A stretch of DNA of 64,000 nt from Catalinimonas niigatensis (GTDB taxonomy: Bacteria > Bacteroidota > Bacteroidia > Cytophagales > Cyclobacteriaceae), in assembly GCF_030506285.1 (NCBI RefSeq), contig NZ_CP119422.1:4947501-5011500 (forward strand), read 5' to 3'. Below, piece after piece: positions 59,712 to 64,000 of this stretch. Under the pieces are notes generated by a model. The model searched no databases. It saw nothing but the letters and a program-made list of their open reading frames with translations, and was not told where the DNA came from. Within the stretch, counting starts at the first letter, position 1. Each line of letters starts with the position of its first letter. The position numbers were made by a program, and so were the translations under genes.

Positions 59712-61274
59712 TTATTTATTTCTTCCCATAGCTTCGTGGCTGCTCACCCAGTCGGCAGAAGAAATGGCGGCTGCCAGGGATATCTCCCCTGCCAACACCA
59801 CACCAGCGATGATTTCCGCCAATTTTTTAGCCTTTCCTTCACCATAACAATCCATCATTTCCAGACATTCTCTTTGGGTGGGTAAGCCTGTGCCCCCACC
59901 AAAGGTGCCTACCACCAGAGAAGGCAAAGTAAGCGAAGTAGACAAATCTCCATTGGGCAGGACTTCTACATGCGTAAGACAGGCCGAGGATTCGGCTACC
60001 GTAGCCACATCCTGCCCGGTAGCGATAAAAAGAGCGGTAATCGCATTGACTGAGTGTAGTCCATTGTTATTGCTACCGGCTAATAAGGCACCAATATTAG
60101 CCACTGCCTGGTGATAGCCCAACTGATTTGCGCTTACGCGTAACTCTCTTTCAAGTATCTCTTTTTTAAAGATTATCTCCGCCGTAACCCGCTTGCCCCG
60201 GCCCTGTAAGCTGTTGATAAAAGATGGTTTTTTGTCAGTAGCCATATTAGACTCCAGGTAAAAATGCGCGGACTTGACAGGACAGTTCTCTATAATCCAA
60301 AGACAAGCTTCATAAGTGGCTTTGGTTACCATATTCTGACCAGCAGCATCTCCGGTACGAAAGTTGAAGCGCAGGAAGGCAAAAGTATTAGAAAGATAGC
60401 TTTCAATACGTACCAGATGCGCATATTGCGAAGAAGCGCCAGCCTTTTGCTGAATTTCTGTAAAATGGATGTCAATCCATTCTGAAAAGCTCCGCGCCTG
60501 ACGAGCGTTGTCAAAGACAAAAACCGGTGCCCGCTGCATCAAATCTTCGCTAACCGTGGTGGTCACGCCACCGCATAGATTTACGATTTTGATACCTCTG
60601 TTATAGGAAGCTACCAGTGTCCCTTCTGAAGTAGCCAGGGGCACCAGGAATTCTCCTTGGGCCCATTCTCCATTAATACGGATGGGACCGGCCAAACCCA
60701 GAGGTATCTGGGCTGCTCCAATAAAATTTTCACAATTGCCTTTGATCTGTTTCGGGTTCAGCGCATGTCTTTTTAAGGACGTTACCTTTCTTCCTGTGTA
60801 AGCCTCGGTAAATGCTATCCTTTCCTGAATAATACGGTCTGAATAATCATCTTCTCCGCTTCTGGGAACTCCGGTAGTTGCTTTTTTAATAACTCTCTGG
60901 TTTAGGTTATCTTCAAAGTTAATGCGAAGTTCTCCAAAGGGTTGGGTATGCAGGTGAATGTGAAATGTACAGGAGCCTTCTCCAGGCAAATGATCGTCTA
61001 TGTGAATATGTAATGTATTGCCAAGGGGAAATTCAAGAGGTTGGCCTGCAGAAATAGATATAGGATCAATAAACGCCTGGTCTCCCTGTACAATTCCGAC
61101 CTTGGTAAGATCAATCGCTTCTCCATTGATGCTGACAGCCAATACTTTTGTCAGACTGGCATTCATGAGCCTGTTTTTTAAGGAAAATTTCAGACCGTTT
61201 TCTGTAGCATGTAAACTGCTGCGGGTATATAAATTGGATAAGATGTGACTGGGTATAAGTTTGGTGAAAAGCAT
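59712..61274 (-). CDS. HMG-CoA reductase, class I, with N-terminal extension
   Basis: This enzyme makes mevalonate from HMG-CoA for isoprenoid synthesis. The catalytic domain covers about 150-520: GNCENFIGAAQIPLGLAGPI, ATSEGTLVASYNRG with the catalytic Glu, SNMATDKKPSF with the Lys, GSNNNGLHSVNAITALFIATGQDVATVAESS with the Asp, and SLVVGTFGGGTGLPTQRECLE. Near the C-terminus SHEAMGR supplies the likely catalytic His. The motifs are of class I (NADPH type), as in other Bacteroidota and archaea. The first 130 residues form an extra beta-rich part (KVLAVSINGEAIDLTKVGIVQ to FHIHLHTQPFGELRINFEDNL), unlike the transmembrane anchor of eukaryotes. Its role is unknown. Confidence 0.94.
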   Translation of the reverse strand: MLFTKLIPSHILSNLYTRSSLHATENGLKFSLKNRLMNASLTKVLAVSINGEAIDLTKVGIVQGDQAFIDPISISAGQPLEFPLGNTLHIHIDDHLPGEGSCTFHIHLHTQPFGELRINFEDNLNQRVIKKATTGVPRSGEDDYSDRIIQERIAFTEAYTGRKVTSLKRHALNPKQIKGNCENFIGAAQIPLGLAGPIRINGEWAQGEFLVPLATSEGTLVASYNRGIKIVNLCGGVTTTVSEDLMQRAPVFVFDNARQARSFSEWIDIHFTEIQQKAGASSQYAHLVRIESYLSNTFAFLRFNFRTGDAAGQNMVTKATYEACLWIIENCPVKSAHFYLESNMATDKKPSFINSLQGRGKRVTAEIIFKKEILERELRVSANQLGYHQAVANIGALLAGSNNNGLHSVNAITALFIATGQDVATVAESSACLTHVEVLPNGDLSTSLTLPSLVVGTFGGGTGLPTQRECLEMMDCYGEGKAKKLAEIIAGVVLAGEISLAAAISSADWVSSHEAMGRNK

Positions 61275-61304
61275 AAATAAGAAATAATAGAAGTATATGT
61301 GATA

Positions 61305-61496
61305 TCAGGTAACTTCAGTATCCGGGAAAAGTTCTTCTTTAAGAACAAGATAAAAGACAAAACCAACTTTCTGTTTTCCCCTCATGAGAAGCTGTTCTTC
61401 AAATGTGAGTAGAGTGTCTTTGTGAAGATAAATGCAGTCAGGTGCAGGGCAGGCTTTACTTTTGACAGTGATCTGTACATTCTGTATGACTTTCAT
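61305..61496 (-). CDS. Uncertain small protein upstream of HMG-CoA reductase
   Basis: Sixty-three residues, starting MKVIQNVQITVKSKACPAPDCIYL and containing LTFEEQLLMRGKQKVGFVFYLVLKEELF. It has two Cys in a CPAPDC pattern, one short hydrophobic strand, and lies 30 bp before the reductase start on the same strand, so it is probably the first gene of that unit. I know no family. Composition and position favour a real gene, but short length leaves doubt. Confidence 0.5.
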   Translation of the reverse strand: MKVIQNVQITVKSKACPAPDCIYLHKDTLLTFEEQLLMRGKQKVGFVFYLVLKEELFPDTEVT

Positions 61497-62627
61497 TCTT
61501 TGTGGGTGTTTACTTCATACCTTATATCCACCATTCTTCAATAGGCAAATATGGAGTAAGGGCTCCGCCTGTTAAATGAGTAAAAAAGAGCTTTGCTGTA
61601 AGAACTAGCGCAGCTTCAGTGGAAAGAGGTCTGCACAGTACCATATTATGTTTATGGCATATTTTGAGAGCTATGGCATGAACGCTATGGATACTGTAAT
61701 AGGAAAAAAGAGCCTTAATGACTATATGTCTGTAGGGTTAAGCAGATAGATAACTCCAAAATGCAATAAGATAGATATTACTACGAACATTATACCTACG
61801 CTTCTATAAAGCGTAATCCATTTTAAATACTCAGGTAAATTTATTCTCTGCTTTGAGTATTAATAAGTGCATATGCAAAAGCAAATTCTCTATACGGCTA
61901 ATTGGAAGGGTGTGTAAGAGTATGGGTTAACAGTAGAATAACAACATCTGAACATTGAACCAGGGTATGGATAAATATAGCAAGCTGACAGCTGGCTAAT
62001 CAGAGGATGATGTGTAATTTATTTTCATAACAGGAGCATGAAAATGGATATGTTAAACGTATAATAGTTTGATAGCAAAACATCCACTGTTGAGTATCGA
62101 CTTTTTGTCAGGTAGGGTAATATAAAAGCGTTTGCTTTTCAGGGGGAACAATTCAGCTTAACCTGCTTTATGATAAAAGTTATTAAACGAAATAAAATTG
62201 GCAAACCGAACGGGCAAACCGGCAGAATCAGACAATTTTCGGCCATTTGCCCTGGTCAGAATCACAAAATCAGTTGATTATGCCTTTCTGACCAGGAATA
62301 ACAGTATAATATGCTGATTTGCATCCTTTTTCTAAAGAAGAAAGGTTGAAAAGTCCCTCTTCTTCATCAGCTAATCTCATCAAATACGATAGAATATAGA
62401 ATATTGGGATGAAATGACAGTTGATGGATTGTGGAAACGACCGATGCATATGTGCGCCTTCGTATTGGCTTCAATCATGGTCTTTGGCCTCACTGACAGC
62501 GTCACCTTCAATGGGGTATATCACATGTGGGAATTTAGGTGCTTGGATTCTTAATATTTTCTACCTTCTATAAAGCAAAGTAATACGTCTCTGGGACACA
62601 AACCATAAACTTCATTTTGGAATAGGT
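61497..62627. other. 1.1-kb gene-poor stretch
   Basis: No gene can be supported. It is AT-rich and includes a direct repeat, GGCAAACCG (62200 and 62213), followed by an 11-bp perfect inverted repeat, CCTGGTCAGAA (62251-62261) and TTCTGACCAGG (62286-62296). A 59-codon minus-strand frame overlaps it (62270-62449), but nothing about its translation is convincing. The left end should contain the promoter of the small ORF and HMG-CoA reductase. Confidence 0.5.
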
Positions 62628-62933
62628 TTATCCATGAAAAAAACTATAATCAGAAGAACTGCTTCTTAGATGCTTATCCTTATTTCTATAGTTTCCACCG
62701 TCATGAATTGTGTAATGGCAGGATTCACATAAAATGACGCAATTTGATAGTAGGTTTGTTCCACCATGCTGACAATGCACCATGTGATGAGCATGAGCGC
62801 CTTCACCAAATATATGGCTTTGCTTATCTATTTGATTAATGCTTGCTATTTTCTCTCCACAGCTACCACACATATATTTTTGACGTGATAGAGCATCTTG
62901 TTTAGTGGCTTTTGAAAATTCATCTCGTTCCAT
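62628..62933 (-). CDS. Stand-alone HNH nuclease-domain protein
   Basis: A 101-residue protein that is nearly all HNH domain: MCGSCGEKI (Cys22, Cys25), AHAHHMVHCQHGGTNLLSNCVILCESCHYTIHDG, which holds the His-His pair (49-50), HGGTN, Asn64, the second zinc knuckle Cys69 and Cys72, and His73/His77. The head RDEFSKATKQDALSRQKY resembles the linker before HNH toxin domains in polymorphic toxins, but the gene has its own ATG and no secretion part. It could be a free nuclease, a toxin-domain relic or a piece of a defence or recombination locus. No immunity gene is evident; the next ORF upstream is of unknown function. Confidence 0.8.
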   Translation of the reverse strand: MERDEFSKATKQDALSRQKYMCGSCGEKIASINQIDKQSHIFGEGAHAHHMVHCQHGGTNLLSNCVILCESCHYTIHDGGNYRNKDKHLRSSSSDYSFFHG

Positions 62934-63118
62934 TTTTAATCTTTTTAGTTGTTAATGTGAGATTAGACGCAATTTTAAGATAGCACATTTATACGTCTAT
63001 CTGCCGGATATCAACAATATACTGTGATTCTCTCACTTTGCAAGCTCTTTCTGGAGTGTCTTGGTGGATGGATATTAGTCCTTTACAAGTTCAGCTTGTA
63101 CAAAAAATTTACTACACG

Positions 63119-63230
63119 TCATTCTGAGGACGGAGTTCGTAGGAGCCCCCCCCCCGTATTGAAATGCCGTTCTCCAGGGGAGACTCCCACGCTGCCCTCG
63201 GAGCCGTAGCGGCGAATTTGACGAGTAGGG
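63119..63230. repeat. GC-rich repeat-like patch with C10 run
   Basis: GTCATTCTGAGGACGGAGTT begins a segment like the dispersed intergenic repeat of many Bacteroidota, followed by a C10 homopolymer (63146-63155) and GCCGTTCTCCAGGGGAGACTC. The GC-rich patch stands out from the AT-rich surroundings. Classification as a repeat is from memory of such sequences, and only one copy is seen here. Confidence 0.3.
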
Positions 63231-63352
63231 AATAGGGAAAGCATTCATACTTATGCCGACACTTCCCCAACCGAGACCTGATTACCAGAGGCTGGGTCAT
63301 GCTGACCAGACCACGGGGGAAAATTAAAGAGTTACCTATTCTTAAAACTTAC

Positions 63353-63769
63353 TTAGAGATGCCTATGATATTTGGGTGGAACTATACCCAGACTCATACA
63401 AAGTTTTACATAATCCTCCTGTTCTATTCTGTATTGGTCATTCACATTCCTTGCTTTGAAGGATATGGTAAATTGTCGGTTGATGGGGGTTGTGGAATCA
63501 AAACCTATTCGCTTTCCAATTAATGATTGATCCGGTAGATTGGGGTTTGGACGAGCATTGACCCAGCCTGCCTGATTATCATTTGGCCTCCTCGGTTCAG
63601 GCCTAACCCAGTTTCTACCCAGAATGACAATTTCCATCATTATTGGAAGATTGGTGCCGAACTCACCAGGATTTTCGTAAAGCTTTCCATTAACAGGGTT
63701 GCGCAACGCCGCTTTATAACCTTGTTGAGCGAGATGTTCTATGAACTCTTGAGCAGTGATATTTGGCAT
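63353..63769 (-). CDS. Hypothetical protein, 138 residues
   Basis: ATG at 63769 gives MPNITAQEFIEHLAQQGYKAA; the longer frame to 63928 adds 53 residues rich in Cys and Ile with no protein-like pattern. The body includes NPVNGKLYENPGEFGTNLPIMMEIVILGRNWVRPEP, a Pro/Asn-rich linker (PNDNQAGWVNARPNPNLPDQ), SLIGKRIGFDSTTPINRQFTISF and the end VKLCMSLGIVPPKYHRHL. No signal, no known family. It lies 420 bp before the HNH gene on the same strand; between them is the GC-rich repeat patch. Whether the two belong together cannot be told. Confidence 0.6.
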   Translation of the reverse strand: MPNITAQEFIEHLAQQGYKAALRNPVNGKLYENPGEFGTNLPIMMEIVILGRNWVRPEPRRPNDNQAGWVNARPNPNLPDQSLIGKRIGFDSTTPINRQFTISFKARNVNDQYRIEQEDYVKLCMSLGIVPPKYHRHL

Positions 63770-64000
63770 AATATTAATTGTTTGATGAGTTGGTTTTAAA
63801 CAAATTGAACACAAAGTGCATATAGATTTGAAAGCAAAGGGAATACACTTCTCTATCTTATGTGTCGATTTCCTTCTGACACCGAAACCTGTATTGTTTG
63901 CTATAAGTTGTACAAAGAACGTTGACAAACATATCCTCTTATATCGTGGGTACAGGAGAACTTCTCACTATCCGCAGTAAAGAGTATCTGAAACACATGT

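Noticed and set aside
62270-62449. 59-codon minus-strand frame
   Set aside because: No convincing composition; its end overlaps the inverted repeat at 62251-62296.
1-64000. tRNA, rRNA or replication origin
   Set aside because: No T-loop plus acceptor pattern, no rRNA core sequence and no DnaA-box cluster was seen by eye.

Overview
The window looks like chromosomal DNA of a marine-type Bacteroidota, most likely order Cytophagales. The evidence is a CarboxypepD_reg-like/TonB-dependent receptor, many lipoprotein signals ending in Cys, AraC regulators of the Bacteroidota type, a SecA of about 1,100 residues with the C-terminus usual for this group, and carbohydrate enzymes mixed with 'planctomycete-type' DUF1501, DUF1549/DUF1553 and PVC-type cytochrome c proteins. 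The genus is not determined. I saw no rRNA, tRNA, CRISPR array, prophage or classical insertion sequence.

Layout. 0-3.8 kb: a fucose locus (AraC regulator cut by the window edge, divergent L-fuconate dehydratase, secreted GH29 fucosidase). 3.8-8.3 kb: SGNH-like protein, a small plug-like protein, DUF817 membrane protein, gamma-glutamyltransferase. 8.5-15.9 kb: TonB receptor, then the DUF1549/DUF1553 and DUF1501 pair. 16.4-24.2 kb: hypothetical membrane protein, AraC regulator with an SDR, GH140-like enzyme, MFS transporter with DUF5996 protein. 24.2-27.5 kb: a low-density accessory stretch with a peptidase remnant, a proline-rich protein, small lipoproteins and a 42-bp degenerate tandem repeat. 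27.5-33.3 kb: TolB/amidohydrolase fusion, a 0.5-kb hairpin-flanked DUF559 nuclease element, sulfatase. 33.6-40.8 kb: core genes dapF and secA, with a hydrolase, nuclease and L,D-transpeptidase downstream. 41-46 kb: FG-GAP protein, small acidic protein, PVC-type cytochrome c protein. 46-54.4 kb: K+/H+ antiporter-Usp operon, nitrilase, EamA transporter with monooxygenase, Gfo/Idh/MocA oxidoreductase, M14 carboxypeptidase. 54.5-61.5 kb: alpha/beta hydrolase with a Tat-type propeller protein, class IV aminotransferase, HMG-CoA reductase. 61.5-64 kb: a gene-poor end with a stand-alone HNH nuclease.

How the genes work together. The fucose genes fit the oxidative route: fucosidase frees L-fucose outside the cytoplasm, fucose is oxidised to L-fuconate, and FucD dehydrates it. 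The AraC protein is the likely regulator, and two TTTTATGCA repeats 30 bp apart lie in the divergent promoter region. The sulfatase, GH140-like enzyme, TonB receptor and the DUF1501/1549/1553 and PVC-type proteins suggest a broader capacity for degrading sulfated or fucosylated polysaccharides.

Most unusual observations: (1) the DUF559 nuclease ORF tightly enclosed by inverted GC-rich hairpins; (2) an SDR that lost the catalytic Lys by a clean four-residue deletion; (3) a DapF with Ser in place of the second catalytic Cys; (4) an M14 carboxypeptidase whose signal peptide has no standard start codon; (5) a terminator-ended structured RNA candidate before fucD; (6) TTTGCAAA sites shared by an AraC gene and its neighbour SDR.
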